From positions 992,001 through 1,056,000 of the forward strand of contig NZ_CP141059.1 in assembly GCF_034661235.1 (NCBI RefSeq): a stretch of 64,000 bases of DNA. Direction: 5' to 3'. This document shows positions 47,507 through 57,130 of the stretch, in pieces (position 1 is the stretch's first letter; each line of letters begins with the position of its first letter). The stretch comes from Nocardioides bizhenqiangii (lineage in GTDB: Bacteria; Actinomycetota; Actinomycetes; Propionibacteriales; Nocardioidaceae). Position numbers and translations under genes: made by a program. Below the pieces are notes generated by a model that did no database searches, was not told the DNA's origin, and saw nothing but the letters and a program-made list of their open reading frames with translations.

Positions 47507-49108
47507 TCAGGACGTCCGCAGCAGGTCCCAGCTCCAGGTGTTCGAGCCCTCCGGAGCGTGGTTCGGGACGTAGGTCAGGTTGCCGTTGAGCCGGGTGACC
47601 GGAGCAGCAGGGAGCGCCTGGACGTCGGCCTCGCCCACGTTGGTGTTGAGCGCCCGGTAGAGGATGGTCTCCGGCTCTTCGTTCGGGCAATCGACCTCGA
47701 CCTCCACGTGCGACGTCGTGCTCCAGACCGTCAACGAGTACTCACCCTCCTCCTCGAAGATCGCGAGCTCGGCGCGTCCATTGAGCGCGGCCGAGCCGTC
47801 GTAGACGCAGCCGGTGTCGGAGGTGCCGGAGACGGTCCAGGCGATGTCAGCGTCGCCCAGCCAGTAGTAGCCCGGGGACAGCTCCTCGAGGTCGATGGCT
47901 GCCGACCAGGACTCGATGATGCCGCCGGAGTGCTCCAGGGTGCCGTCGGCCGTGCCGGCCCAGTCCCCCTCCTGGCCGCGGCAGTTGCGCTTGGTCTCGA
48001 CGTCATCGAGGCACAGGTCCGGGTCGTCCGGGCTCGGCTCGGGGGTGCCGAGCGGGCCGCCGTCGCAGAAGTCGTCCCCGGACCCGCCGTGGCAGACGTC
48101 GACGCCGAGCTCGCCCCACATCTTGTCGTCACCCTCGCCGCCGGAGAGGGTGTCGTCACCCTCCCCACCGCGGATCTTGTCGAGACCCGGACCGCCCACC
48201 AGGACGTCGTTCCAGATGCTCCCGGTCAGCGTGTCGGCGTTCGCCCCACCGTCGGCCCGTGAGCCGATCTCGGTCAGGGCCAGGGTGTCGTTGCCGTCGT
48301 CGCCGAGCAGCCGCGTGTTCTTGGTCGTGCCGGTCGTGAGGTCGTCGTTGCCGGGCCCGCCGTGCGCCCAACCGCCGTCACCGGAGCCAAGGTCGACCTG
48401 GTCGTTGCCTTCCCCAGCGTCGACCCAGTCGGTTCCGCCCTCGCCGTGGATGACGTCGTTGCCGGTACCACCTCGCACCGGCCGCTGGGTACTGCCGTCG
48501 TGGCCGCCGTCCAGGTCGACCACGTCGTCGCCGGGCCCGGCGTCGACATCGAAGTCCCTGCCGGCGTAGCCGTCGATGAAGTCATTGCCGTCGCCGCCGT
48601 AGAGCGACAGCTGAACCGATCGGGCCACGAGTCGGTCGGCTCCCGCACCGCCGTCGAGGAGGATGCCCTCCACGTTGCCGGTGAGCAGGTCGTCGCCCGT
48701 CCCGCCCTCCAGGACCGAGTGCGGGCTCCAAGTGGTGAGGTCGTCGTCGCCCTCGCCGCCCAGGACGAGGTCGATCTCGCCGGTGCCGCCGTGGAGGTCG
48801 TCGTCGCCCGTCCCGCCGAAGACGCGGTCGGTTCCGACGCCGGCGTCGACCCGGTCCGAGCCGGGGCCGGCGCAGATCACGTCGTCGCCGCCGCGGCTGT
48901 CGATCCGGTCTCCACCGCCACCCGCCCAGATCACGTCGCGACCGTTGGTCCCCCTCAAGTCGTCGCGACCCGCGGTGCCGACGATGGTCGCGCGGTGGCC
49001 CTCGCAGCGCGGCGCCGCGGCGGCGTCAGCGGGGGGCGTCGCGACCACCGCGAACGAAGCGACGGCGGCGGTGAGCAGCGCGGAGCGCAGGTGCAGCAAA
49101 GTCCTCAT
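47507..49108 (-). CDS. Secreted RTX-like calcium-binding repeat protein
   Basis: The 533-residue product has a signal peptide ending near ADAAAAP. From about 40 to 350 it carries many RTX-type nonapeptides (GGxGxDxx, for example GGTGDDDLHGG and GGEGDDTLSGG), which fold into a calcium-bound beta-roll. A C-terminal non-repeat domain of about 170 residues with several Cys follows. No toxin or enzyme domain is recognised, so a surface or adhesive role is possible. Confidence 0.8.
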   Translation of the reverse strand: MRTLLHLRSALLTAAVASFAVVATPPADAAAAPRCEGHRATIVGTAGRDDLRGTNGRDVIWAGGGGDRIDSRGGDDVICAGPGSDRVDAGVGTDRVFGGTGDDDLHGGTGEIDLVLGGEGDDDLTTWSPHSVLEGGTGDDLLTGNVEGILLDGGAGADRLVARSVQLSLYGGDGNDFIDGYAGRDFDVDAGPGDDVVDLDGGHDGSTQRPVRGGTGNDVIHGEGGTDWVDAGEGNDQVDLGSGDGGWAHGGPGNDDLTTGTTKNTRLLGDDGNDTLALTEIGSRADGGANADTLTGSIWNDVLVGGPGLDKIRGGEGDDTLSGGEGDDKMWGELGVDVCHGGSGDDFCDGGPLGTPEPSPDDPDLCLDDVETKRNCRGQEGDWAGTADGTLEHSGGIIESWSAAIDLEELSPGYYWLGDADIAWTVSGTSDTGCVYDGSAALNGRAELAIFEEEGEYSLTVWSTTSHVEVEVDCPNEEPETILYRALNTNVGEADVQALPAAPVTRLNGNLTYVPNHAPEGSNTWSWDLLRTS

Positions 49109-49220
49109 GCACCAACGATGCCCACTGCTGTCCTCGGAGTTGCCGAAACCGACCCAGGATCATTCTCGAGGACGACCGAGCCCTGGCAGTGCAGCCGGGG
49201 GACTCATGATGCAGGTCCGG

Positions 49221-49802
49221 TCAGGGCTGCGCGAGCACCGGCTCCTCGAAGCCGCCGTCGAGCTTCACGAGCTGCGGATCCGTGATCGGCAGGGGGTGCT
49301 CGGCGAGCGGGTGGTCGGTGGTGACGGCGCTGGACCACTGGCCGTCGACGAGCGCGGCGGCGTACCCGCCGAACTGCGGCTCGGCGTCGACCGTCGTCCC
49401 GTCGACGTCGACGACGACGCACGCCCCGTCCGGGACCGTGACCTCGTTGAAGGAGCCGGTGAGCACGAAGGGTTCGCCCCGGTAGTGGCCCACGACCACG
49501 TCGGGCTCGCCGGCCTCCGCCGAGTCCTGCCGGTGCTGGGCGCTGAAGATGCTCCGCACCTCGTCGAGGTCGGCCGCGTTCCACTGCTCTGCGCACTCAT
49601 GGAGCGGCTCGGCTGCCGCAGTACTGTCGCTCTCCGACGGCGATCCGGATCCCTCGTCCGACGGCGACGTGGGCTGGTCGGCGGACGACTGCGGGTCGTC
49701 GCCGCCGCTGTCGTCGTCGTCACCGCAGCCGGTCAGGCCCAGCGCGAGGGCGAGCGCGGCGGCGAGGGCACAGGTGGCACGGAGCCGGCGGGAAGCATCC
49801 AC
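49221..49802 (-). CDS. Small secreted lipoprotein of unknown function
   Basis: From the GTG at 49802 the 193-residue product has a hydrophobic leader and lipobox GLTGCGDD (Cys26), then an Asp/Ser/Pro-rich linker and a compact domain with FVLTGSFNEVTVPDGACVVVDVDG. A TACGGT box ends 7 nt before the GTG, supporting this start. No family recognised. Confidence 0.7.
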   Translation of the reverse strand: MDASRRLRATCALAAALALALGLTGCGDDDDSGGDDPQSSADQPTSPSDEGSGSPSESDSTAAAEPLHECAEQWNAADLDEVRSIFSAQHRQDSAEAGEPDVVVGHYRGEPFVLTGSFNEVTVPDGACVVVDVDGTTVDAEPQFGGYAAALVDGQWSSAVTTDHPLAEHPLPITDPQLVKLDGGFEEPVLAQP

Positions 49803-49911
49803 GTGCGACACCGTAGGAGGCGGGGACAAGTGGCGTCCCGAGATCGGAGGAACGCGCCGCGGGCCGGTCTGACTGCGACCGTGGTCGGATGCGGTGGATC
49901 CGGGGTCGCAG

Positions 49912-49917
49912 TAGTTT
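49912..49917 (+). promoter_or_regulatory. Leaderless -10 box of the aldehyde dehydrogenase gene
   Basis: TAGTTT is followed by 7 nt and the ATG at 49925. A matching box for the divergent lipoprotein lies at 49810-49815. Confidence 0.55.
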
Positions 49918-49924
49918 TCGCACC

Positions 49925-51412
49925 ATGACCACCGTTGCGTCCGAGACCGCCACGTTCGACTCGCTGAACCCTGCGACCGGCGAGGTCCTGAGCACCCATC
50001 CGATCCACGACGCCGCCCACGTGAACGCCGTGGTCGACCGCGCCCGGATCGAGGCGAGCTGGTGGGAGAGCCTCGGGTTCGACGGTCGCAAGGAGCGGCT
50101 GATCCGCTGGCAGAAGTACGTCGTGCAGCACATGGACGAGCTCGTCGAGCTGATGCACCTCGAGAACGGCAAGCCGGCCGGTGACGCCGCACTCGAGATC
50201 ACGCTCGCGATCGACCACCTCCACTGGGCGGCCACCCACGCCGGGAAGGTCCTCAAACGACGGAGCGTCGCACCTGGCCTGATGATGGCCAACAATGCGG
50301 CGACGGTGGGCTACCGCCCGTTCGGCGTGGTGGGGGTGATCGGACCGTGGAACTACCCGGTCTACACGCCGATGGGTTCCATCGGCTACGCCCTCGCCGC
50401 CGGCAACGCGGTCGTCTTCAAACCCAGTGAGCACACGCCGGGCATCGGCGAATGGCTCGCCCGGTCCTTCCTCGAGGCGATCGGCCGACCTGTGCTCCAG
50501 GTCGTCACCGGCTTCGGCGAGACCGGCGGCGCCCTCTGCGCCGCCGGCGTCGGGAAGGTCGCGTTCACCGGGTCGCCGGCCACCGCGCGCAGGGTGATGG
50601 CCGCATGCGCCGAGACGCTCACCCCGGTCCTCATCGAGGCCGGCGGCAAGGACGCGTTGATCGTCGACGAGGACGCCGACCTCGACGCTGCTGCCGACGC
50701 GGCGATCTGGGGAGCCGCCGCCAACGCCGGCCAGACCTGCGCCGGGGTCGAGCGGGTCTACGTGCACGAGCGGGTCTACGACGACTTCCTCCGCGAGCTC
50801 ACGGACAAGGCCAAGGACCTCGCTGCCGAGCCGGGTGGGCAGCTCGGACCGATCACCATGCCCGCGCAGATCGACATCATCCGGCGCCACATCGACGACG
50901 CCCTCGCGCGCGGAGCCCGGGCGGTCGTGGGCGGCCCGGAGTCGGTGGGGGAGCGCTACGTCCAGCCGACGGTGCTGGTCGACGTCCCCGACGACGCCGC
51001 GGCGATCACCGAGGAGACCTTCGGCCCGACCGTCACCGTCACCAAGGTGCGCGACATGGACGAGGCGGTCGCCAAGGCCAACGCCACCGCCTACGGCCTG
51101 GGCTCGACGGTCTTCGGCAAGGCCCGGGCGGTCCAGGTCGCCGAGCGGCTGCGGGCGGGGATGACCGCGATCAACGGGGTGCTCACCTTCGCCGGAGTGC
51201 CGAGCCTGCCGTTCGGCGGGATCGGCGAGTCCGGCTTCGGACGCATCCACGGTCCGGACGGGCTCAAGGAGTTCACCTACTCCCACGCGATCACCCGACA
51301 GCGGTTCAAGCCGGCGCTGGCGATGACCACGTTCCGTCGTACGACGAAGGACGAGGAGCGGGCCGGCAAGCTGGTCAGTGCGCTCTACGGGCGGAGCAGC
51401 AAGAAGGGCTGA
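49925..51412 (+). CDS. NAD(P)-dependent aldehyde dehydrogenase
   Basis: The 495-residue product has GPWNYPVYTPMGS, FTGSPATAR, the Glu motif in LIEAGGKD and the catalytic Cys in GQTCAGVERV. EETFGPTV and PFGGIGESGFGR are normal. The form resembles succinate-semialdehyde or broad aliphatic aldehyde dehydrogenases more than BetB. The C-terminal tail with Lys/Arg-rich residues is typical of longer variants. Expressed alone, from a leaderless promoter; substrate undecided. Confidence 0.88.
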   Translation: MTTVASETATFDSLNPATGEVLSTHPIHDAAHVNAVVDRARIEASWWESLGFDGRKERLIRWQKYVVQHMDELVELMHLENGKPAGDAALEITLAIDHLHWAATHAGKVLKRRSVAPGLMMANNAATVGYRPFGVVGVIGPWNYPVYTPMGSIGYALAAGNAVVFKPSEHTPGIGEWLARSFLEAIGRPVLQVVTGFGETGGALCAAGVGKVAFTGSPATARRVMAACAETLTPVLIEAGGKDALIVDEDADLDAAADAAIWGAAANAGQTCAGVERVYVHERVYDDFLRELTDKAKDLAAEPGGQLGPITMPAQIDIIRRHIDDALARGARAVVGGPESVGERYVQPTVLVDVPDDAAAITEETFGPTVTVTKVRDMDEAVAKANATAYGLGSTVFGKARAVQVAERLRAGMTAINGVLTFAGVPSLPFGGIGESGFGRIHGPDGLKEFTYSHAITRQRFKPALAMTTFRRTTKDEERAGKLVSALYGRSSKKG

Positions 51413-51421
51413 GCCGTTCGT

Positions 51422-52147
51422 TCAGCCGGCCGACCGCCGGACCTCGTTGAGGACGGTGATCTTCTGCCACACCTTGCGCGACATCCCGATCGTGAGGGTC
51501 TCGATCGTCGACACCGTGTCGAGCACGACCGCGTCCCGCGACTCCTCGGCGCACAACGCCGCCGTCTTGCCGACCAGGCTGAGCAGCTCGGAGCAGTACT
51601 CGAGGTAGTGCTCGAGCTCCTCGAAGGTGAGGTCCATCGGCGGACTGACCGGCGTCGGCGTGAACGACGCCCGCAGCCGCTCCGGGTCCTTGTTGAGCTG
51701 GTGCATGTCGATGACGTGGGCGAGCGACCGGAGCTCGTGGAGCAGGGCGAGGGTGTCGGCCCGGCGCATCCGCTCGGGCACGGTGTAGAGGAACCAGATC
51801 GCGATCGCCGCGAACACCAGGTCGTTGACGCCGCTCTCCAGCAGCGTCAGCCACTCGACGTCGTGCGCCGGGCCACCGTCGACGATCGCGGCGCGCAGGG
51901 CGAAGCCGAGGGCCAGGACGGTGAGCACGCCTACGACGGCGATCAGGGCCCGCGACCCGATGCGCACCATCCGGAGGCGATCGCGGTTGCGGGCCTCGCT
52001 CATCGCGACGGTGCTGGCCAGCGTCAGCAGCTCCCCGGAGACGCCGTAGAGGCCACGCTTGGGGAACCGCGCGCCGATCCGGGTGCGGAGCTGGCCGAGC
52101 GTGGTGAGCACCGGCTCCGCCTCGAGCCGTTCCAGCGCGGGTGCCAT
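51422..52147 (-). CDS. Membrane protein of unknown function
   Basis: The 241-residue product has two central hydrophobic helices (about 66-88 and 105-122) between helical, charged cytoplasmic parts. No family recognised. A TAGGCT box 6 nt before the ATG marks a leaderless start, divergent from rlmC. Confidence 0.6.
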   Translation of the reverse strand: MAPALERLEAEPVLTTLGQLRTRIGARFPKRGLYGVSGELLTLASTVAMSEARNRDRLRMVRIGSRALIAVVGVLTVLALGFALRAAIVDGGPAHDVEWLTLLESGVNDLVFAAIAIWFLYTVPERMRRADTLALLHELRSLAHVIDMHQLNKDPERLRASFTPTPVSPPMDLTFEELEHYLEYCSELLSLVGKTAALCAEESRDAVVLDTVSTIETLTIGMSRKVWQKITVLNEVRRSAG

Positions 52148-52153
52148 GGCCGC

Positions 52154-52183
52154 AGCCTAGGCCGCGCCGACCCCACCTAGCAT
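52154..52183. promoter_or_regulatory. Back-to-back leaderless promoters
   Basis: On the minus strand TAGGCT (52154-52159) serves the ATG at 52147. On the plus strand TAGCAT (52178-52183) serves the GTG at 52190. Both have 6-nt spacing and only 42 bp separate the two start codons. Confidence 0.55.
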
Positions 52184-52189
52184 GGGGTG

Positions 52190-53344
52190 GTGACCGGTCT
52201 CCTGCTCCAGTGCGGGCACTACGACCGGTTCGAGTGCCGCTCGTGCACCTGGCTCGAGCGCCCGTACGACGCGCAGCTCGCCGACAAGCAGACGGCCACC
52301 CGCGAGCACCTGTCCGCCGTCCTCGACGGCAGGCCGGAGCCGACCTGGCTGCCGCCGGTCGCGAGCGCCCCGGCGGGGTTCCGCACCAAGGCCAAGATGG
52401 TGGTCGGCGGGACGGTCGACGAGCCGACCCTCGGCCTGTGGGATCCGCAACGCGGCGCAGTCGACCTGCGCGACTGCGCGCTCCACACCGCGGGGATCCG
52501 GTCCGCGCTGCCGGTCCTCGCGGCGTTCGTGACCCGCGCCGGGCTGGCGCCGTACGACGTGCCGACGCGCAGCGGCGAGCTCAAGCACGTGCTCGTCACC
52601 GAGTCCCCTGCGGGGGAGCTGATGGTGCGCTGGGTGCTCCGCTCCACCGAGGCCGATGCGCGGATCCGCAAGCACCTCCCGTGGCTGCTGGACCGGGTCC
52701 CCGGGCTGCGCGTGGTGACCCTCAACATCCAGCCCGCCCATGCCGCGCTGCTGGAGGGGGAGCGGGAGGTGGTGCTGACCGAGCAGGCCACGCTGCCGAT
52801 GCAGGTCAACGGGATCCCCCTGCACCTCGGCCCGCGCAGCTTCTTCCAGACCAACACCGACGTGGCGGCTGCGCTCTACCGCACCGCACGGGAGTGGGTG
52901 GACGAGATCCAGCCGGCCACCGTGCACGACCTCTACTGCGGGGTGGGCGGGTTCGCGCTGCACGTTGCTGCGCCCGGCCGGACCGTGACCGGGATCGAGA
53001 TCAGCGTCGATGCGGTGGCCGCTGCGGAACGCGGACGGAAGGGCGCCGGTCTGTCACCGTCTCAGGTGCGGTTCGTGGCGGGGGACGCGACGTCGTACCT
53101 CCTCGAGGAGCGCGCCGACCTGGTCGTCGTCAACCCGCCGCGGCGCGGCCTCGGCGTCGACCTCGCGACCCGGCTCGAGGAGGCAGGGCCGGCCGCGGTG
53201 CTCTACTCCAGCTGCAACCCGGAGACGCTGGCGCGGGACGTCGCGGTGATGCGTTCCTACGCGCCGGTGCGGGCGCAGGTGCTGGACATGTTCCCGCAGA
53301 CCGCGCACCTGGAGGTGCTGGTGCTGCTCGCGCGAGTGGGCTAG
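52190..53344 (+). CDS. rlmC: 23S rRNA (uracil-C5)-methyltransferase, RlmC type
   Basis: The enzyme methylates a uracil of 23S rRNA using SAM. From the GTG at 52190 the 384 residues start with an iron-sulfur motif C8, C16 and C19 (HYDRFECRSC). They include LGPRSFFQTN, the SAM site DLYCGVGGFAL and the nucleophile motif SSCNPETLARD. A GTG three bases earlier is possible, but the second fits the leaderless box better. The end overlaps the convergent haemolysin III gene by 4 bp. TrmA/RlmD-like specificity cannot be excluded. Confidence 0.85.
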   Translation: MTGLLLQCGHYDRFECRSCTWLERPYDAQLADKQTATREHLSAVLDGRPEPTWLPPVASAPAGFRTKAKMVVGGTVDEPTLGLWDPQRGAVDLRDCALHTAGIRSALPVLAAFVTRAGLAPYDVPTRSGELKHVLVTESPAGELMVRWVLRSTEADARIRKHLPWLLDRVPGLRVVTLNIQPAHAALLEGEREVVLTEQATLPMQVNGIPLHLGPRSFFQTNTDVAAALYRTAREWVDEIQPATVHDLYCGVGGFALHVAAPGRTVTGIEISVDAVAAAERGRKGAGLSPSQVRFVAGDATSYLLEERADLVVVNPPRRGLGVDLATRLEEAGPAAVLYSSCNPETLARDVAVMRSYAPVRAQVLDMFPQTAHLEVLVLLARVG

Positions 53345-54081
53345 CGCAGCGAGTACGTCGCCAGCGAGACGCCGACGTAGTGCGCCACGAACGCCACGAT
53401 CGTGAACGTGTGGAACACCTCGTGGAAGCCGAAGTAGCGCGGCGACGGGTCGGGCCACTGGAACCCGTAGACGAGGCCGCCGACGGTGTACAGCGCTCCG
53501 CCGACCGCGATCAGCACGAAGACCGCGACGCCGATGCCGACCCCGAGGGCGACGGCGCCGTCGAAGAACGCCGGGATGAAGAAGACCGCGGCCCAGCCCA
53601 TCGCGATGTAGATGGGCGCGGACAGCCACCGCGGCGCCGTCGGCCAGAACAGCTTGAACCCGATGCCGAGCACCGCCGCCGTCCACACCACCGACAGCAG
53701 CAGGACCTGTTGCGTCCCGTCGAGGAGGATCAGGCTGAACGGCGTGTAGGAGCCGGCGATCAGCAGGAAGATGTTGGCGTGGTCGAACCGGTTGAGGAAC
53801 CGCCACATCCGCGGTGACCAGGTGCCGCGGTGGTAGACCGCGGAGACGCCGAAGAGCAGCAGCGCGGTGGAGGCGAAGAGCGCGGAGCCGATCCGGGTGG
53901 TCGCGGTCGGCGACAGGACGATGAGCACGATGCCGGCCGCGAGGATCAGCGGGGTGGCGGCGGCGTGCAGCCAGCCGCGCAGCTTCGGCTTGACGTCGGC
54001 GATGGTCTCGCGGATCTCGTCGCCGATCTGCTCCAGGCCCGCACGAACGCGTTCGTTCGCGTTGTTCAGGGCCTGGTTCAT
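53341..54081 (-). CDS. Haemolysin III / PAQR family membrane protein
   Basis: The 246-residue product has seven hydrophobic helices and the family signatures VSAVYHRGTW (with conserved His), RFDHANIFLLIAGSYTPF and FHEVFHTFTIVAFVAHY, whose histidines form the metal site in PAQR proteins. The family name comes from a haemolytic relative; cytotoxicity is not implied. A TAGCCT box is 6 nt before the ATG. Confidence 0.88.
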   Translation of the reverse strand: MNQALNNANERVRAGLEQIGDEIRETIADVKPKLRGWLHAAATPLILAAGIVLIVLSPTATTRIGSALFASTALLLFGVSAVYHRGTWSPRMWRFLNRFDHANIFLLIAGSYTPFSLILLDGTQQVLLLSVVWTAAVLGIGFKLFWPTAPRWLSAPIYIAMGWAAVFFIPAFFDGAVALGVGIGVAVFVLIAVGGALYTVGGLVYGFQWPDPSPRYFGFHEVFHTFTIVAFVAHYVGVSLATYSLR

Positions 54082-54269
54082 GTTCGAAGGCTATCCGGCG
54101 CACCCAGCGCCCGGGGTGCCACCGTCGACGTGACGACGGACACCATTCGACTGGCCGAGCGTGTCTCCGGTGGCACCGCCCGGTTTTGGCAAGCCGTCGT
54201 CTGCTGACGGGCCCGCTACGGGCGGCACCACCTCCCGCCACGCTGCCGGCTGGGGGCGTGCGGCTCCGC

Positions 54270-55424
54270 CTAGTGCGTATGCGGCGGGACGGTCCCGCCC
54301 TCGGAGGGCTGCACGATGACGAAGCCCTGACCACCGAACGCGACCTGGAACGCCTCGCCCGAGCCGCGGCCGATCAGCGCACCGGCGGTGAACGACTTGA
54401 CGATCGACGTCTGGAGGTCGACGGACCAGGCCACGACGGCGTCGGTGTCGGCGAACGTCGGAGCCTCGCCGGCGTTGAGCACGACCGGCTCGCCGTCGGT
54501 CGTGATAGCGACCCAGCCGCTGCCGCGCAGGGTGGTGTTGAACAAGCCGCCGGCGGCGATGCTGCCGCCCTTGACCCGCTCGACGTTCCAGTCGAGGTTC
54601 CCCGAGAAGGCGAGCACGTGGTTGCCGTTGATCGAGATGCCGCTGTTGTTGAGGTGCAGGATGTGGACGTGCTCGGCCCCGTTGGCCAGGAACACGTCGC
54701 CGGCACCCTCGACCCGCATCAGCGAGAGGCCCTCGCCGGTCAGGGCCTTCTTGAGGAACTTGCCGGCGCCGCCGCCCTGGTAGGCGAAGCCGACCTGGCC
54801 CTGGTAGGCCACCATCGAGCCCTGTCGCGCCATGAACGGCTCGGCGACCCGGACCCGGAGGAGCCTGCCGTTCTGCAGCGACGGGCCGACGCCGGTCTCC
54901 TTCTCGGAGAACCGACCATCGACGAGGTCGCCGGAGATGCCGGGCATCGCGGAGTAGCCGGGCTGCGCGGCAGGAGCGGCCGCCGGAGCGGCGGCGTACG
55001 ACTGGCCGGCGTACGGGTCCGCGGCCGGTGCGGGTGTCGCGGCCGGAGGCGCTTCGGCCAGGGGCGCCTGCGCCATCGGGGCTTCGGACGGCGGCGCTTC
55101 GGCCGCCGGTGCCTCCTCGGCCGGCGCCGAGGCCGGCTGCTCGGTCGGCGGCGGCGACCCGACCACCCGGGTCTCCATCATGAACGCGTCGTCGGCAGGC
55201 GACTCGTCCATCTGCCCCTCGGGTCGGTCGGTGGCCGGTTCCTCGGCCGCCGGAGTCTCCGTGCTCTGCGCGGCGGCGGTGTCGGCGGCCGGCTCCTCGG
55301 GTGGCGTGAGAGGCGACGTCGACTGCACCCCGCCGTCGGAGACGTGCTCGGTCCACTGGGATCCGTCCCAGTAGCGGAGCTCGTGTCGGCCAGTCGGGTC
55401 CGGGTGCCAGGCTGCGGCGGTCAT
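54270..55424 (-). CDS. DUF2510-AIM24 family protein
   Basis: The 384-residue product starts with a short DUF2510 domain (AAAWHPDPTGRHELRYWDGSQWTEHV). A 120-residue Ala/Pro/Glu-rich linker follows, then an AIM24 beta-structured domain from about 165 (GRLLRVRVAEPFMARQGSMVAY, GNHVLAFSGNLDW). The family is widespread; its role is unknown. GAGAGGA lies 8 nt before the ATG. The 188-bp gap downstream (54082-54269) shows nothing clear beyond the leaderless box of the neighbouring gene. Confidence 0.82.
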   Translation of the reverse strand: MTAAAWHPDPTGRHELRYWDGSQWTEHVSDGGVQSTSPLTPPEEPAADTAAAQSTETPAAEEPATDRPEGQMDESPADDAFMMETRVVGSPPPTEQPASAPAEEAPAAEAPPSEAPMAQAPLAEAPPAATPAPAADPYAGQSYAAAPAAAPAAQPGYSAMPGISGDLVDGRFSEKETGVGPSLQNGRLLRVRVAEPFMARQGSMVAYQGQVGFAYQGGGAGKFLKKALTGEGLSLMRVEGAGDVFLANGAEHVHILHLNNSGISINGNHVLAFSGNLDWNVERVKGGSIAAGGLFNTTLRGSGWVAITTDGEPVVLNAGEAPTFADTDAVVAWSVDLQTSIVKSFTAGALIGRGSGEAFQVAFGGQGFVIVQPSEGGTVPPHTH

Positions 55425-55532
55425 CGTCGATTCCTCTCAACGGTCAGGTTTGTTCTCGCGCCCATCGTGTCAGCCCCCGCAACTGCCGCGGAAGAACATC
55501 TACCCGAACGCGCGAATGGCTACGATCGTCGG

Positions 55533-56306
55533 GTGGTCGACTGGAAGCGGGGCGTGCGCCGGGTGCTCTACCCCGCCTACGAGAACCGCGTCCTGCGCCG
55601 GATGCCCGACAACCTCCCCAAGCACGTGGGCGTGATGCTCGACGGCAACCGCCGGTGGGCGAAGGCGGTCGGCCGCGACACCGCGCACGGGCACCGCGCC
55701 GGCGCCGCCAACATCGAGCCGCTGCTGACCTGGTGCGAGGAGATCGGCATCGAGGTGGTCACCCTCTGGCTGCTGTCGACCGACAACCTCAACCGCCCTG
55801 CCCCGGAGCTCGCGCAGCTGCTCGAGATCATCGAGGAGGCCGTCGACAGCCTCGCCGACCAGAGTCGGTGGCGGCTCAACCCGGTGGGAGCGCTCGACCT
55901 GCTGCCCGACCAGACCGCGGCCCGCTTGAAGACGGCGGCCGAGCTCACGGCCGACGTCGACGGGATGATCGTCAATGTCGCCGTGGGGTACGGCGGTCGT
56001 CGCGAGATCGCGGACGCCGTACGGTCCCTCCTCCAGGAGCACGCCGCCAAGGGCACCTCGTTGGAGGAGCTCGCCGGCATCATCGACGTCGAGCACATCG
56101 CCGACCACCTCTACACCAAGGGCCAGCCGGATCCCGACCTGGTGATCCGCACGTCCGGCGAGCAACGGCTCGGCGGCTTCCTGCTCTGGCAGAGCGCGAA
56201 GTCGGAGTTCTACTTCTGCGAGGCCTACTGGCCGGACTTCCGGCGGGTCGACTTCCTACGTGCGATCCGCGCCTACGCTCTGCGGGAGCGCCGCTTCGGG
56301 GCCTGA
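55533..56306 (+). CDS. uppS: Isoprenyl (cis-prenyl) transferase
   Basis: The 257-residue protein condenses isopentenyl diphosphate units with cis geometry for lipid carriers. HVGVMLDGNRRWAK with catalytic Asp37, GHRAGAANIEP and RTSGEQRLGGFLLWQSAKSEFYF are the family motifs. The product chain length (short or undecaprenyl) is not certain. The GTG at 55533 follows TACGAT (55521-55526) by 6 nt. Confidence 0.92.
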   Translation: MVDWKRGVRRVLYPAYENRVLRRMPDNLPKHVGVMLDGNRRWAKAVGRDTAHGHRAGAANIEPLLTWCEEIGIEVVTLWLLSTDNLNRPAPELAQLLEIIEEAVDSLADQSRWRLNPVGALDLLPDQTAARLKTAAELTADVDGMIVNVAVGYGGRREIADAVRSLLQEHAAKGTSLEELAGIIDVEHIADHLYTKGQPDPDLVIRTSGEQRLGGFLLWQSAKSEFYFCEAYWPDFRRVDFLRAIRAYALRERRFGA

Positions 56307-56332
56307 CCAGGGCGCAGCCTAGGCTCGACGAC

Positions 56333-57094
56333 GTGTCCAAGCCGATCACCACCCTGTCCGTCACCGCGAACGAGCAGCTCAGCCCCGGCATGGTCCGGCT
56401 CCACTTCCGCAGCGACGACCTGTCGGCGTTCCTGGGCAACGACTACACCGACCGTTACGTGAAGCTGATCTTCGGCGACCCGGAGCTGCTGGCGCAGGGC
56501 GAGCGCCCGCCGATGCGGACCTACACCGTGATCGACCCCGACCCGGAGGCCGGCACCCTGGCCATCGACTTCGTCGTGCACGGCACCGAGGGGGTCGCCG
56601 GCCCGTGGGCGTCCACCGCGCTGCCGGGCGACACCATCTCGGTTCGCGGACCGAGCGGCGCCTACGCCCCCGACCCGGACGCCGCCTGGCATCTCTTCGC
56701 CGGCGACGAGGCCGCCGTCCCCGCGATCCGGCAGTCGCTCGCGGCGCTGCCCGACGATGCGGAGGGCTACGTCGTGGTCGAGGTCGAGGCACCGACGTAC
56801 GTCCAGCCGCTCGCCGCCCCGGACAAGATCGACGTCACCTGGCTCTACCGGTCCGATCCGCAGCAGCCGGGCCTGGCCGACGCCGTCCGCGCCCTGCCGT
56901 GGCGCGAGGGCCGGGTGCACGCGTTCGTGCACGGCGAGGCGCATGCCGTGATGCACGAGATCCGGCCCTACCTGTTCACGGAGCGCGGCGTCCCGCGTGC
57001 TGATGTCTCGATCTCGGGCTACTGGCGGCGGGGCCGGTCCGAGGAGGCGTTCCGCGAGTGGAAGGCCGAGCTCGCCGCGGCCGAAGACGCCTGA
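56333..57094 (+). CDS. Siderophore-interacting protein (FAD-binding ferric reductase)
   Basis: This 253-residue flavoprotein type releases iron from ferric siderophores. MRTYTVIDPDPEAGTLAIDFVVHG fits the FAD-binding barrel, GPWASTALPGD the loop after it, and YWRRGRSEEAFREWK the C-terminus. Start is the GTG after TAGGCT (56320-56325, 7 nt). No siderophore genes are nearby. Confidence 0.88.
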   Translation: MSKPITTLSVTANEQLSPGMVRLHFRSDDLSAFLGNDYTDRYVKLIFGDPELLAQGERPPMRTYTVIDPDPEAGTLAIDFVVHGTEGVAGPWASTALPGDTISVRGPSGAYAPDPDAAWHLFAGDEAAVPAIRQSLAALPDDAEGYVVVEVEAPTYVQPLAAPDKIDVTWLYRSDPQQPGLADAVRALPWREGRVHAFVHGEAHAVMHEIRPYLFTERGVPRADVSISGYWRRGRSEEAFREWKAELAAAEDA

Positions 57095-57130
57095 GGGAAC
57101 CACCGACGTGGCCGTCCACGTCAGACAGAC

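Noticed and set aside
47880..49010. Apparent tandem DNA repeat or CRISPR-like periodicity
   Set aside because: The periodicity comes from Gly-Asp nonapeptides of the RTX-like protein; there are no identical direct repeats with unique spacers.
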